A stretch of DNA of 64,000 bases from Prosapia bicincta (lineage: Eukaryota > Arthropoda > Insecta > Hemiptera > Cercopidae): the NCBI GenBank assembly GCA_036971475.1, contig JBAIZL010000001.1:105528850-105592849 (forward strand), given 5' to 3'. Under the pieces are notes generated by a model. The model had not been told where the DNA came from and ran no database searches. It saw nothing but the letters and a program-made list of their open reading frames with translations. Positions 44,272 to 56,403 of this stretch are shown one piece after another (positions within the stretch are counted from its first letter, which is position 1; each line of letters begins with the position of its first letter). The position numbers and the translations under genes are program-made.

Positions 44272-44338
44272 CTAGGCACTTTCTGTATTCTCTTGCTTGT
44301 TTATTTCAGTACTTGAGTTTGATGGTTTGGTCTTCATC
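44272..44338 (-). CDS. C2H2 zinc-finger gene, probable terminal coding exon
   Basis: The acceptor TTTTTAAAG|G at 44339-44338 supplies the single base needed to complete the AG left by the previous exon (AGG, Arg). The frame then reads M-K-T-K-P-S-N-S-S-T-E-I-N-K and ends E-S-A-stop at 44272, with a poly(A) signal downstream. The intron to the previous exon would be about 5.1 kb and would hold two Tigger copies. Phase, acceptor, stop and AATAAA agree, but the exon is short and has no domain, so confidence is moderate. Confidence 0.5.
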
Positions 44339-44565
44339 CTTTAAAAATAATAAATTTTACAATAAATAGTTTCTTACAAAAAAAACAATATTTAAAAATA
44401 AATATTTTTATCAAAACTCTGTGATTTTCTTAACTGAAATTAAACTTCCAGTGTATCAATGCAAGTGATAAGGAAAACTTTCTTCCCTGTAATTAGTTTT
44501 TACATATTAATCAGATGGTTCTAAACAAAGAAAAAAACTATTAGCTTCATTTCTAATACAAATAC

Positions 44566-45860
44566 AGTGAAGCCTATGTTAAACAGACATATACGGTTCT
44601 CGATAATTTTTCCGCCCATGCCCATGAGAGGTGTCCGTTTAGTGGAGAGGTGGTAAAAAGAAACAGAATTTCAAAAATGATTACAGAATTTATTCACTAC
44701 ACACTTATTTCTAATCTACTACATAATCGGCTACCGTATTTCACTAATAATAATATATTAATGTATTAACCACTAATACTAACATACAGTATTTAATTAA
44801 TAATGTAGGCTACCTTATAAATACAGTATACAGTACAATAAATACTGTACTGTACTGTTACTAAACATAAATTCTAAAGCAAATTCAAAAAACACTGAAA
44901 CAATATAGTCATACAGTACTGTACATTTTTATAATTTGTGAATTACTGTAGAGCCTAGCCTATAATATTTTAGAATAAAGATTAATCGTCATTTGTTTTG
45001 ATGAGCGGTAGGACTGTCCAACAATTAGCAGCTCTTTTGAAATTTCCCCCCAAACACTCGTTTCGTTTTTAAAACACATCGTTTTTCCGGGTAAAGCACG
45101 GAAAACAGCCCCGTTTCATCGGCATTGAAGACATCTTCACGTGCATATGATTTGACCATTCCTGGCAATTTGTTTTCTCATTCACTCACTGTATTTCTAC
45201 CGAGCACTTTTACCCAAAATTGTTTTAAAAGAAATCATATCTCGTGTACGGAATTTTTCGAGCCATCCATTAGATGCCTTGAAATCGTCTATCCCGAGTT
45301 CACTCAAAACATCTAAGGCCTTTGTTTGGATCATGTAGATCAAGGAAGTTGGAATTTTTTGAGCTCTAATCTTTTGAAACCAATAACAAACTACCTTATC
45401 TACTGTCGTACTCGACTCATGCCCAGTAAAGTTTCTTCGGACACTTTGGCTTCAGTTTTCACTGAATTGCTTTAATATCATATCTTTGTTTCTTATTATT
45501 TCTGATGTACTCGTTTTACTTATCTTAAGATGCTCTGCAATTTTCTGAACACCACAATTTTCACTGTCAACACAATGAATTACGATTACTTTTTTATGTA
45601 GGCTCATACATTTGCGAGGAGCAATGTATAAAATTCTTATTGTATACGTAGTTATTTTAGCTACATTTTGCAGTACATTTGTCTGCATATCATAGGTGCA
45701 AAAACAAAAAAGGCTCCATTGGCTGTCCGTTGTCCGTCTAATTGAGTGTCCGTTCAAAGAAGGGAAAAACCCTGTATACATATTATTAAATTTTTCGGTT
45801 CCCAGAAAAATGTCCATTCAAGAGAAGTGTCTGTACATTGGAGACCACACCATTCCTCCA
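44566..45860 (-). pseudogene. Tigger-type transposon, decayed, minus strand
   Basis: The left end CAGTGAAGCCTATGTTAAAC (44569 on) and the mirrored right end (GTGTCTGTACATTGGAGACC, about 45824) are related terminal repeats. The minus-strand ORF 45452-45817 begins upstream of a helix-turn-helix with KIAEHLKISKTSTSEIIRNK, the CENP-B/Pipsqueak-like DNA-binding fold of pogo elements. Further left, broken frames give LDVLSELGIDD-like (about 45290) and NADETGLF-like words (about 45110). The DDE core beyond is largely gone. Neighbouring element 46974-48471 is from a related family. Confidence 0.7.
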
Positions 45861-46973
45861 GTTTTTGAAATACTTCTTATAATGTTGTGCACAGATACAG
45901 ATATAGGTCTGATTTTTATATTATTTATTCCATAATTACCTAGTCTAATAAATATTTTTATAAATAATTCATTTTCCAAAATTTTCATGCATAGAGTCAA
46001 TAAGTCCTACTTACTATCATCAGTTTTCTTGATTTCCCAGGTTTCCAAGCATATAAAATCTTGAAAAAAATCATGTCATCTTGAAACTCACATATTAACC
46101 ACTAAGAGGTTATCTCATATTTTGTGAATTTCATTTGTCTTCACTGATAAAACCCTAACATTTTAAAATTTTAGTCTATATTCGCTACCATTATTATGAG
46201 TCTGAATTTAGTTATGCCTATATCATTCAATATTTACACTATAACCTTATTTACAGTCTATCTATTTATCTACATTATTTCCTAAAATCGATAAATATCC
46301 TATAATATACGTGATATGAAATTTTACCAAGTATGTTTAGATATACATAGCCCTTACAATATCGTATGCACACAGTCTGATTATTTTCTAGTTAGAACAA
46401 TTTAGGCTTTGAACAAATAACCTACTTCACAAACTAACATTGAAAAACAAAATGAGATAAATTAGGAATTGTCGGAAATAATAATAAATAAGTTGAAAGA
46501 AATCCTTATAATAAATAACTACGAAAGTAATACACAACAGAATAGACGACTTGAACAACAAAAACTAAATTGCTTACGTAATGGTGCTTGCAGCTGTCTA
46601 AATACGTCCTTGTTCATCGTCGTATTTCTTAGAATCTGTGTGTAAAAAGAACAATTCTGTTCTATACGGAATAAGGTTTCTTTTAGTAGTAATTATAACG
46701 ATTTGTGTTATTTTAAGAACTACAACGGTTTGAAATTCCAAGCCGTTATATCGACACAGTCTTTTTCTATTGAAATTCAGAGCCAATATTTCAGCTCGTC
46801 TTAAAAGGGTTAAATATACTATACTAATGTTCATAAATATATTAGAGAGGTTAATTTATGAATATAAAATTCAGTTTGCCTAGTTCAATGACTATATTAC
46901 ATCAATGATTAAAAATAATAAATACCTACGTAATTAATACTTAATAATAACTTTTCTTACTTTATAATACTAT
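45861..46973. other. AT-rich intron DNA, nothing recognised
   Basis: No supported exon. A minus-strand ORF at 46598-46834 has no domain. Confidence 0.4.
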
Positions 46974-48620
46974 TACAGTGAAACCTATCTTAGACGGACC
47001 TGTGTTAAGCGGAATCCCGTCTATCACGAAAAACTTTAAAAGTCCTGACTGTCGCCTATTTAATTTACCTGGTTAATAACCTTCATAAGCCGGCCGGAAA
47101 CTGTTTAACACGGAAGCGGAATAAGCAAAAGGATGAGTGATAAGTATTTACTACGTCTAAGATCTGCATAAGCCAGAATACCTGATCCTATACATGCTAT
47201 AAAATATAAAGTTACAATGACTTCCGTTTAGATAAAATACAGTTTATAATATATTTTTTTACCATAACAAAATTCACTGCTTAATTGTAACAGATCGTAT
47301 TTATTTAATACGGCAAAAAAATGCATAAATATTGAAATTTACAACATTTTATTTGAATGGTTTACACAAGCGCGAACCATCAAGGAATCTTCCCATCTCA
47401 GGTTTAATATTACAAGAACAAGCTAAGTCAATTGCCGCTAAGCTAGGGAACACAACATTCAAAGCCTCGAATGGATGGTTAGAAAGTTTTAGATCCAGAC
47501 ATTCAATTTCTTTCAATCAAATTTGTGGTGAAGCAAAAGAAGTTAACCAGGAAACAGTTGATGATTGGAATCATAAAGTTTGTGCATTAATAGCTGGTTA
47601 TGAAGCCAAAAATATTGGAAATTGTGACGAGACAGGTTTGGCACAGGAAAACTGGCTTCGAAATTTGAATGATAAAATGAAGTGTGATAACAGGCATATT
47701 TTGCTATTTATGGACAATGCAAAGTGTCATCCTCGTGAAGATTACTCTCACATCAAATTAGTGTTTTTTCCGCCCAATACTACTAGTGTTACTCAACCGA
47801 TGTATCAGGGCGTTAATAAAAATCTTAAAGTCCACTATAGAAAACATGTTTTACAATCTGTTATTGCTAACATAAATTCATGCTCATCAGTACAGGAATT
47901 GACCAGTAATATCACTGTTTTGGATGCTATAAGATGGATATCGAGTTCCTATGAGAAATTATCAAAATCGTGTGTTCAAAATGCATTCAAAGAAGCTGGT
48001 TTTATTATACAAGAAGAACTCAATAATGCTATTGAAATGGGGATGCAAGACATTATCTTGCACACGATGAAAGATTTGCTGACAGAAACAGGACACTCTA
48101 CTTTATCTGCTGAAGAATACGTAAGGTTTGACAATGAACTGGCAACAGAAGAAGGTCCAAAATCTCTGGACAAAATTATTGAAATGGAGACTAATGAGAT
48201 TATAGAAAGTGAAGAAGAAATTGAAGACGGACCAGTTGTAGAAAACAAAATAAAAACATTTGGCGAGACTTTCATGAGAATTTGTGAGTTAGAAGATTTT
48301 GCGGTACATATTAACAGCCCGGAAATGCGTCACCATTTGTTACAACTAAAAACAATAACTGAAACACAAAAAAGTAAAACTAACCTTTTAAAACAAAAGT
48401 CAATGCTAGATTTTTCAAGCCTACTTGATTTCCTTTTATTTTTACGTAAGCCTACTATGTACAGTATTTAGCCTAAATACAGTAAGAGGAAAAATATAGT
48501 GTTTAATAAATTGCATCATTAATTCATAAATTTTGTTGACAAGTGTATAAGTGTTTTATTTTATAGTTTTCTATTAAAAATGTTTTGTGGAGAAGGATAA
48601 AAGGATGCTGCATTAAAAGG
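46974..48620 (+). mobile_element. Tigger-type transposon with long open transposase
   Basis: The left terminus CAGTGAAACCTATCTTAGAC (46976 on) is followed by a 350-bp leader, then the transposase ORF at 47332-48471. A matching right terminus is not obvious between 48472 and 48620, so the element may be 3'-truncated. Confidence 0.65.
47332..48471 (+). pseudogene. Tigger-like transposase, 379 aa, open but internally deleted and catalytically altered
   Basis: The pogo/Tigger order is clear: CENP-B-type DNA-binding half (TFKASNGWLESFRSRHSISF, about residues 43-62), first DDE block as NCDETGLA (about 100), second as LLFMDNAKCH (about 125), the following FFPPNTTSVTQP, then a C-terminal helical/acidic region. 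Three things are wrong. The N-terminal HTH is missing. About 80 residues normally lying between the first two Asp blocks are absent without breaking frame. The third block reads QPMYQGV where the family has QPMDQG, so the third catalytic Asp is Tyr (codon 47803-47805). It cannot transpose. The open frame may be recent decay or retention of a DNA-binding product; youth is the simpler reading. Confidence 0.8.
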
Positions 48621-49405
48621 TAAGAATTTTATTATGTAATGTAGGTTTTAACATTTTCTGTAGTGTGCATAGCCAACACCACCTATAAAACAAGGTTTGC
48701 GAGTTGTGACGTCACAGGGCACAGGCTACAGGCTGTCATTACTCAATCAAGATAACCGATATTACTGTTGAATGACGTTTATTTAGACGTTAAAATGTGA
48801 TAGTTTTCTTGTGATTTAAATACACTTGCTTTATATGTTGAAGTGTTATCTCTGTAGGAAATAAACAGTCAGTACTTAATCGGAAATAAATAATTAAATT
48901 AAATACTGTTTTAGAACAAATGTAGAACCGGAAACCAGAAATAAAAGTGTATAAATGAAGTGCTTTGTGATACAAATAAAAGGTTATTGTATATTTAACC
49001 TTATATTTAGATTAACTAGAGAGAAAGGTGAAAAATGTTTAAAGATTTTACTTTATGCTAATAAATTAAGAGGATAAAATACTTTACTGGAAGTTAGGTA
49101 GTATATGATTACTTTATTTCCATTATTTTTCTAAATTTTTTCCAAAAATATATGGGTTTTTGTTTTTTGGTCTGAAAAATATGGCAATTACAGGATTTCC
49201 AGCACTTTTCTGTTGGCATTTTTATGGTTTAAACTGACAAAATACGAGTATCTGTTGAATATATAAAAACCAGTAAATTGTACTTATAGACTTAGTTACA
49301 TTATTTATAATTTATTTTTTATATATTGGTTTATTCATTAATTTTTTAGTATATTTTGAAAATCAAGATGAAATTTATCTTATTCTCTGGACAATATTTA
49401 CTTAC
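48621..49405. other. Intron DNA of the zinc-finger gene, nothing firm
   Basis: A less AT-rich patch at about 48690-48760 (GTTGTGACGTCACAGGGCAC) contains TGACGTCA, a CRE-like octamer. No exon or repeat is recognised. Confidence 0.35.
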
Positions 49406-49672
49406 CTCATGTCGAAAGCAATATGTTCATAATCATTTGACGGAGGAAACATATCTCGATGTACTCTATGATGATGCCTAATAAGAAAGCTATCTTTGAC
49501 AAAAGAACGTCCACATAAATGACATTCAAATTCATGACTAGGTGTATGAGATCGTGCATGAATTGTATACTGTGCCTTAGATGTGAATGTTTGGCTACAA
49601 TGTTCACATTGCAGAGGTTTATCAGCAACATGGCTCCAGCGATGTGCATTTACATAGCTCTTTACAGCAAAC
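49406..49672 (-). CDS. C2H2 zinc-finger gene, exon with fingers 4 (end), 5 and 6
   Basis: The acceptor is CTTTTAG|G at 49673-49672 and the donor is ATGAG|GTAAGT at 49406-49405. It enters in phase 2 and leaves in phase 2. It finishes finger 4 (FAVKSYVNAHRWSH), then gives finger 5 (CEHCSQTF...HARSH) and finger 6 (CHLCGRSF...RHHHRVH), followed by an acidic tail SNDYEHIAFDM. The linker before finger 5 (VADKPLQ) departs from the TGE(R/K)P consensus, as does the one before finger 6 (TPSHEFE). This is a nuclear DNA-binding protein by family. Confidence 0.9.
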
Positions 49673-50233
49673 CTAAAAGTAAAAAATTTTTAAAGTATAT
49701 AATAAAAGTCCTCTAAAATGAAAACAAGCTTTATTAACAAAAATTCTCTCATTTACAAGGCAGGTTAAATAAAGGTAAGGCATATAAATCCAATTATTAC
49801 AAATAACCTTTAAGTTATCTTCAATCAACAATATACAATTAAACTGTATAACTTTTGTTTACAGCGACTTTAAAATAAATGGTGATATTTCTACAAGGTT
49901 ACTGCAGAACTACTTGAGTTGTATGTAAGACTGAAATTTTATAAGTTTCTGTAGGTAAGCATAATACAATAACATAAAGATAGCATTCACATATAAGTGT
50001 AAGAACATGAAAAGAATAAGGCTTATGTAAAATATAACTTGAAAATAATGATTATAGAATGCTGACATTAAGTGTAATTATATATATAATTGACATAAAG
50101 AAAAGCAACAGAAGTTTAATTAAAGTTATAATTTTTGAAAGTAGGCAAATTAAGTACTTTGAAATAAAAACATAAAAGGTTGTAATGAAATGTACTTAGA
50201 AACTGCTTGTATAAAATATATTTTTATTAATAC

Positions 50234-50415
50234 CTTTTGTGGCAAATGTCACAAGAATATGGCCTTTCCCCAGTATGCACTCTTTTATGTGTATTCAGAC
50301 TACTTTTCTGTGTGAAACGCTTTAGGCACAAGCTGCACTGAAAAGGTCTTTCTCCAGTATGAGTACGCATATGTACTTCTAAGTATGGCTTACGACAGAA
50401 ACTGGCTTCACACAC
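50234..50415 (-). CDS. C2H2 zinc-finger gene, exon with fingers 2, 3 and start of 4
   Basis: The acceptor is CTGTAG|GTG at 50416-50415 and the donor is AAAAG|GTATTA at 50234-50233. It enters in phase 0 and leaves in phase 2, giving 182 nt. It continues finger 2 from its second cysteine (VCEASFCRKPYLEVHMRTH), then finger 3 (CSLCLKRFTQKSSLNTHKRV-H) and CDICHKR of finger 4. Two canonical TGERP linkers (TGERPFQ, TGERPYS) occur. The intron falls between the two zinc-binding cysteines of finger 2, so correct splicing is needed for the fold. The exact orthologue is not identified; the finger set looks like a conserved arthropod gene. Confidence 0.92.
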
Positions 50416-53377
50416 CTACAGAATATTATTCACAAACCTCTAAATATTATTATTATTGTTATTATTATATATCCAAATCAACTACACTTAATGATATAGA
50501 TTTAATAACCAAAGAAATTCTGACTAAATAATTTAAAAAAATATTTTTTATTCTATTATCATAATTATTGAGAACTGATAAATCATTTTTGTTCTCGATA
50601 ATTATGTAAAGCGAGTTTTCCATATTCAATCTAATTTTTAAAAAAACCGTAAAATTTCAAGCATGCTTATAAGTAATTTTTAATACTCTATTTTATAAAA
50701 CATATTTAATTGTGTAGGCTGAAGATCTGAATTTTTGTGCTTTAGATTTAGATAGTAAAATTAGAAAACACTTAGCAAATACAGATGTAATCAAACCACC
50801 ATTAATGGAAACCTTGACTCATAAAATAATATTTGATATTCCAGTACAAGGGATGATAGTCAATTCTTGTGTTCTATTTTTTCAAGAGATAAGAAGTCAC
50901 AGTTTGTAGGTCGCTCCTGTAAAATGTTTGCAGGATTTATATAATCCTGGGATAGCTTACTGGTTTTGTTTTCTTTCTGTATCCAACTCACATTACCATT
51001 TGTAAAATTTTTTTATCAACCTCTTAAACCAATTCCCGGATGATTTCAACAAAGTTTTGAGTTTTTTTCTTGTGCTTCTTAACAATAACTTTCCGAGTTA
51101 TTATCTGTGTAGTAATACTGTAAAAAATTGTGTCGAATAAAAAAAGTAGGGCGTGAAGTGATCCAATACATTATTTTGTTATACAATATTTATTTGGTTT
51201 ACAAAACAAAAAAGTGAATACATGATTATTTGGATATTGCTGTTGACTACTCGATGCCAAATATCCTTGGTTATTTCATGTCTTAATGACAGTTACAAGG
51301 ACTAAAACCAGGAGTATTCAGGAGCCAAATGGCCATCATGTGAAAAAATTAGGAAGCTGCTTGAAATGATATTTACTTTAAAAGTTTTATGTAAAAAGTC
51401 TAAAACAACAATAGCTGTGCATGACCTGGTACCATTTTTTGAAACTATAATTTATTATTTAATTGAAACCCTTTAGTAAAAAGCAGAGGAGAAAAATTAT
51501 TACTGCTCACAGTTGAAAAAAACTATTATCCTATTACTTAAGATAGTGACCTCAAGAGAAAGTAATATTCGAAGTATGTTAAATCTATAGAGCATTTGTC
51601 TATTTTTATTTTTAAAAACACTGTTAAGGAGAAAATGTGCTTTACTTAAGAACCAAACATTGCTCAAAATTCAAACATTCATCGTCTATTCAGAAAATTC
51701 CGTACTTTGATTTTTTTTAACCATTAGCTTTGGCGACACTGTTATTTTGAACAGGTAAAAATGCAAATGAATTTTTAAAATTTGATGCATAAGGAGACTT
51801 AGAAATCCCCAGTTCTTAGACTTTTCTGGGTTCCCAAGCAGCACTGCCTTGAAGTTTTAACATTCTCAACCTAAACAACACTGCTCTGAAGCATCTACAT
51901 CCTACAGAGAATGAATGGGATTAGGTCTTCACATCTAGTTTTAATTATTGAACAAACATTAAAAAAATGTTTCATTACCGAGTAAGCACAATACATTTTG
52001 TCTCATACTTTTTATGTCTAGTTAAACAGTCAATTTACCATTACTAGCCACTTTTAAACAACACATAGGCATTGCCCATGAAGGAACTAATTTTAATGTA
52101 CTACTGTTACTTCTGCAAACATAAATCACAGTAATAACTATTACCTATATTAGTAAAACTGAAACAAAATGTTAGTTCATTTTGTCTACAACTCTGTAAA
52201 TTTAAATTACTTCTGATGTAAAATTATGTCTAAATTATAAATGTAACATATGGTTATGACATCAATATGAATACTTCTGGATCATATATTGTCTGTAATG
52301 CCAATCTATCACCACTTGAGCATAGGCAGGGAGGGTTGCGTAAAGAGTTATGTAGGGATTAGTAAGGAAAGAGCATAATCCCACTTGTGACTTTATATGA
52401 CATGGACACTAAGAGGAATACATGTGAGGAAACTGACAGAAAACTGCAATCTAACCCCGTCTTTGCAAAAATGTAGTTATTAGGAAGAAATCAAGTTTTT
52501 CCTTTTATTGACTTCGTTTGATGTGGGTATTATAGTAAGAATTTAATATGATTAGAATTTCCTGACAATTTGGAAAAAAATGATGTTTTTCACACGCAAG
52601 TAAACTACTCCATTACAATTCTAAATTTGAATTGGAGTGAATTAGTAGATTAAAAGAGGTTCAGGAGCTTCGTGAGTAGGTTGATCATTCTCCCCCATTA
52701 GTTTACAGTTACTACTCACAATATAAATATTCATTGAGACAAAAACATATGGAAAATGGACTTTCTGATAAAGAAAATCCAAAACACTACAATGGTATAT
52801 TGTGTACACAAGACTTGGCAGCTCCTGATGCTAGGTCAACACTTTTAATTCCAGCCACCAGCTATTCCAGTCTTAATTGGACACTCATGTTTATATGTGA
52901 CAATATATATTGAGAGGGATGAAGAGGTTGTTATTATGATTTGAGAAATATTTTACTTTCTCTTGCAATACTTCCCCTCTTCACTTGCAAATGCCAGAGA
53001 AACATCACAAAGCCTTCCTTAACACTATCCATTTCATTGGGTATTTCACAAAGAAAATTAAATATTTATCAATTAAATTTCAAACTGTAAATAATTTGAG
53101 ATTTATGATATTGATTGCTGGGAATAGAAAATTATTAAAAGAAACTTAACCCAGATAGACCATTATAAAAAGAAACCTAACCCAGAAGAGTTAAAAATGT
53201 TTAATAATATTTGGAAGCTACTTCGTTCAATATTGCTAACATAAGTTCTTATTACAATTTATACAGGCAATATTAGGTGGACAACATGAGTTCAACTTGT
53301 AAGACTGCATAACAAAATATAACGCCTTATTGTCTGAATACTTTTTTTAACACTACTTTCTTCTAACATTGATTTTT
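50416..53377. other. 4.5-kb intron of the zinc-finger gene, left part; nothing named
   Basis: Patches less AT-rich than background (50.88-51.5, 51.8-52.1, 52.25-53.0 kb) have the look of old transposon remnants, but no protein motif could be read on either strand. AACCCAGA-type words recur near 53150-53180 (AAACTTAACCCAGATAGACC, AAACCTAACCCAGAAGAGTT). Confidence 0.35.
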
Positions 53378-54145
53378 TTACTAATTTTAAAAATACTTAA
53401 CTAAGTGAATATGTAATTCCTTACTTTATGACGCATTTCAAAACATTCGTTCCTTTTACGAAGCTAACCCTCTACTGGCGGCATCGGTTAGGTGTAAAAG
53501 CTCTAACGGGAATGGATTTATGACTCTGGAATCGGGCGGGTTGTATTGCTTGTGTGTCATATAATAGAAAAGGCTGTTGGCTTCAAAGTGTGTGTGATCA
53601 TTTAATATGTTTTCTTTATCTGTTGCGTAGTGTTTGTATATTTCATATTTTTCTAAGGTTGTTAGTTTTTTTATTTTGTTTTAATGTGTGTAGAACATTT
53701 AAATTAGTGTGTATGTCGGTGTGTATGTTGGGTGTTTTTTAGGTGTTTTGCGTAGCTGGATTTAGGGTGTGTTTGTTTTTACCCCAAAAAACGCACACAC
53801 CGACATACACACTAATTTAAATGTTCTACACACATTAAAACAAAGTAAAAAACTAACAACCCTAGAAAAATATGAAATATACAAACACTACACAACAGAT
53901 AAATAAAACGTATTAAATGATCACACACACTTTGAAACCAACAGCTTTCTCTATTACATGACATACAACCAAAACAACCCATCCCATTCCACAGTCATAA
54001 ATCCATTCCCGTTAGAGCTTTTACACCTAACCGATGCCGCCAGTAGTGGATTAGCTTCGTAAAATGAACAAATGTTCTGAAAAGCGTCAGCAAGTAAGTA
54101 ATTACGTATTCACTTGGTTAAGTATTTTTAAAATTAGTTTAATTA
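53378..54145. mobile_element. PLE type B: large palindrome of two 3' ends
   Basis: The left arm (53378-53725) and right arm (53790-54145) are inverted copies over about 340 bp, with a short unpaired middle. Each arm carries the end of the GIY-YIG region (frames with ...TTLEKYEIYKH), the leader-like CCGATGCCGCCAGTAG, the terminus with GAAC...GTTC and GCGTCA, and the outer TATTCACTTRGTTAAGTATT word. Orientation: 3' ends outward, truncated 5' parts in the centre. It lies in the zinc-finger intron. Confidence 0.9.
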
Positions 54146-54910
54146 GTAATTCAAGATGATTACATCAAGCAACGTCATTGATTTTTTATTTGTAGGAGGA
54201 ACAAAAATTACACTCTCTGCCTAGCCAACAAATGGTTGAACTTACTACTTCAGAATTGCAAAAGAAAGCCGTCAGAATAATTTATAAAAGATAGTAGAAA
54301 TAATTTATAAAATTATTTTTACTCAAAGATGTGTAATACCTTAATTTTTTGATGTTTCTTTATATAAATTTTTTGGTATAGCTATATGACCTAAGGCTTA
54401 ACAAAAACTTGCCTTGTAAGCTTATTTATTTTACAGTCTATATTTTCAGTTTCTTTATTACCAATAATTTAACAAAACAGGAGACTACCGAATCATTGTA
54501 TATATCTATATTAGGTTTAAGGCAAATTTTAACTATTTCAATTTTGTGTTGAATGTGTATATTACTTTGTTCGCATCTACATTACAAATGGTATATAATT
54601 CAATTATTTCCCAACACCTGAACACAGTGATTTTTCTATGTTCTTATACAATGGAAAAACAGAGCAGGCTAAGCTACAGAACACTGTAATCGGAGATATT
54701 TAAATCTTAGGAGTTATGCAAAGAGGCTGCAAAATTTGTATTGTATTTTAAAGCGTAGCCCAAAGCCTCTTTAATGTCTTTCAAATAAGACTGCAACCTT
54801 CAGTGGATGGTTTTATTCTGATCCTGAGTCACTAATCTAGTAGTAATCATATAAGTGGTTTACAGTAAAAAAAACTTTTATTCTAATAAGAGTATTAAGA
54901 AGATAATTAC
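54146..54910. other. Intron DNA, nothing recognised
   Basis: No repeat pair or exon. The outer flank TAATTCAAGATGATTACA also flanks the PLE-type elements at 2.05 and 8.36 kb, so it belongs to the type-B tail or its target. Confidence 0.4.
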
Positions 54911-55165
54911 TGGACACTGAAAAGGTTTATTTCCAGAATGTTGTTTCATGTGAACATAGTAAGAGGATGCTGAAGACAGAACTTTTCCACATATTTTGCA
55001 TGCCTGCGCCATCTTGGACTTTAAATAGGTCATTTCATTCTTTTCAGCTGATGGTTCAACATCAGGCAATATTAGGGAAGATTTTTTAAGGTCTTCAGGA
55101 GATCCATGATCACTGCTACTATTACTGTTACCTTCTGTTACATCCGTACAATTATAAAAGCTTAC
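54911..55165 (-). CDS. C2H2 zinc-finger gene, exon with acidic N-terminal part and finger 1
   Basis: The acceptor is TTATTTAG|G at 55166-55165 and the donor is TGTCCA|GTAATT at 54911-54910. The exon of 255 nt is in phase 0 at both ends and open throughout. It reads VSFYNCTDVTEGN-S-N-S-S-S-DHGSPEDLKK, an acidic Ser-rich stretch. Finger 1 follows (CKICGKVLSSASSYYVHMKQ-H), then the linker SGNKPFQ and the first cysteine of finger 2. The start codon must lie in an upstream exon; none was found before 58.4 kb or within the LINE, so it is probably beyond the right edge. Confidence 0.88.
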
Positions 55166-56403
55166 CTAAATAAATAAAAACAAAACATTATAAAATACTT
55201 TTATAAAGATATTTATAGTATACAAACATTTAAGACTTATACTTATTTATAAAATACACTTGTTTAATTTAATGATAAAATATAATGTAAAATTGCATCA
55301 AGAAACTTCAATATCGACCAACTTTCATCAGTAATCAACCTCTACAACATCAAGAAACCTCATAATGTAAAAGAATTAGCAAATTACTTTTCAATATCTG
55401 TAACTGTCGAGTTACTGTATTAATAATTTATTCACAGAATATAACCAAATTAACTGTATAGTGTCCAAGACATCTTCGACTCTTAGTATGGTATACTTCA
55501 TTCCTTGTCCAATGAGCTAAATACTTTGGTTCAGTAACCAGTATTGAAGAGTAAAGATGTAGTAACAATAAGCTCCTAAATTTGCAGAAACCTTGAAGCA
55601 TAATTAGTAAATAATTAACAAGAAAAATGAGTTTTAATGTATTATAAAAAAATAATGAATAAAGATAATGCGTATGTGTGTTATCTATATGCATGAGTTA
55701 AGGACAAGTTCGCATATTATTTTCCTAGAATGAAGCAAGTATTAGGGTAATTTTTGTATTAGGTTAGTATGACTACTATGGAAGGCATCTAGCCTATCAA
55801 GAACCATTTCAGATGTCAGCAGAAGCGACAGGCTGTATGTTATAGCTGGTTACACGTAAGCAGGCGTGTAACCTTGAAGGGCAAGCATGGGCGTGAAGGG
55901 GGGGGGGTTAGAATAAAGGAAGCAACAAACTGTTCTACAGACATTATTATATGAGGTATAGTATTTATATTACAATAATGTAGATTTGAAGTGTTGAATA
56001 TGCAATGTTTTTGCTTGCATATAGTTCTATGAATGTACAATGAGAAAACGAAACTGTCGTAGGTGAAGGAATATGGTGTTATTTTACTCAGGGTTTTTGA
56101 TTTTGTAAGTATAAATCACAAAGAATTTGATCCTTAAAATGAAACTCTTAAGAAAGAATTTGATGATATCATGAGAAGGCTATAAAATGTAGACAAAACT
56201 AGCGTCATAAGTATGGGACTAATCAATTTGGCTGACAGAATGCCATAGCACAATGTGGATTGAGAAACAATACTTTTCTCAATAAAATGACACCACTCTC
56301 TATATTCTCCTAACCTAGCTCAAGCAATGTTGTACTTGTTTTAACAACAACAGAAAAAGTTCCTGAGCATTACAAAAAGTAGGACTTCTAATGAACCCTA
56401 ATA
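55166..56403. other. Upstream intron or flank of the zinc-finger gene, nothing firm
   Basis: ORFs at 55428-55694 and 55840-56040 (minus) show no domain. A run of G (GGGGGGGG) lies at about 55899-55906. Confidence 0.4.
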
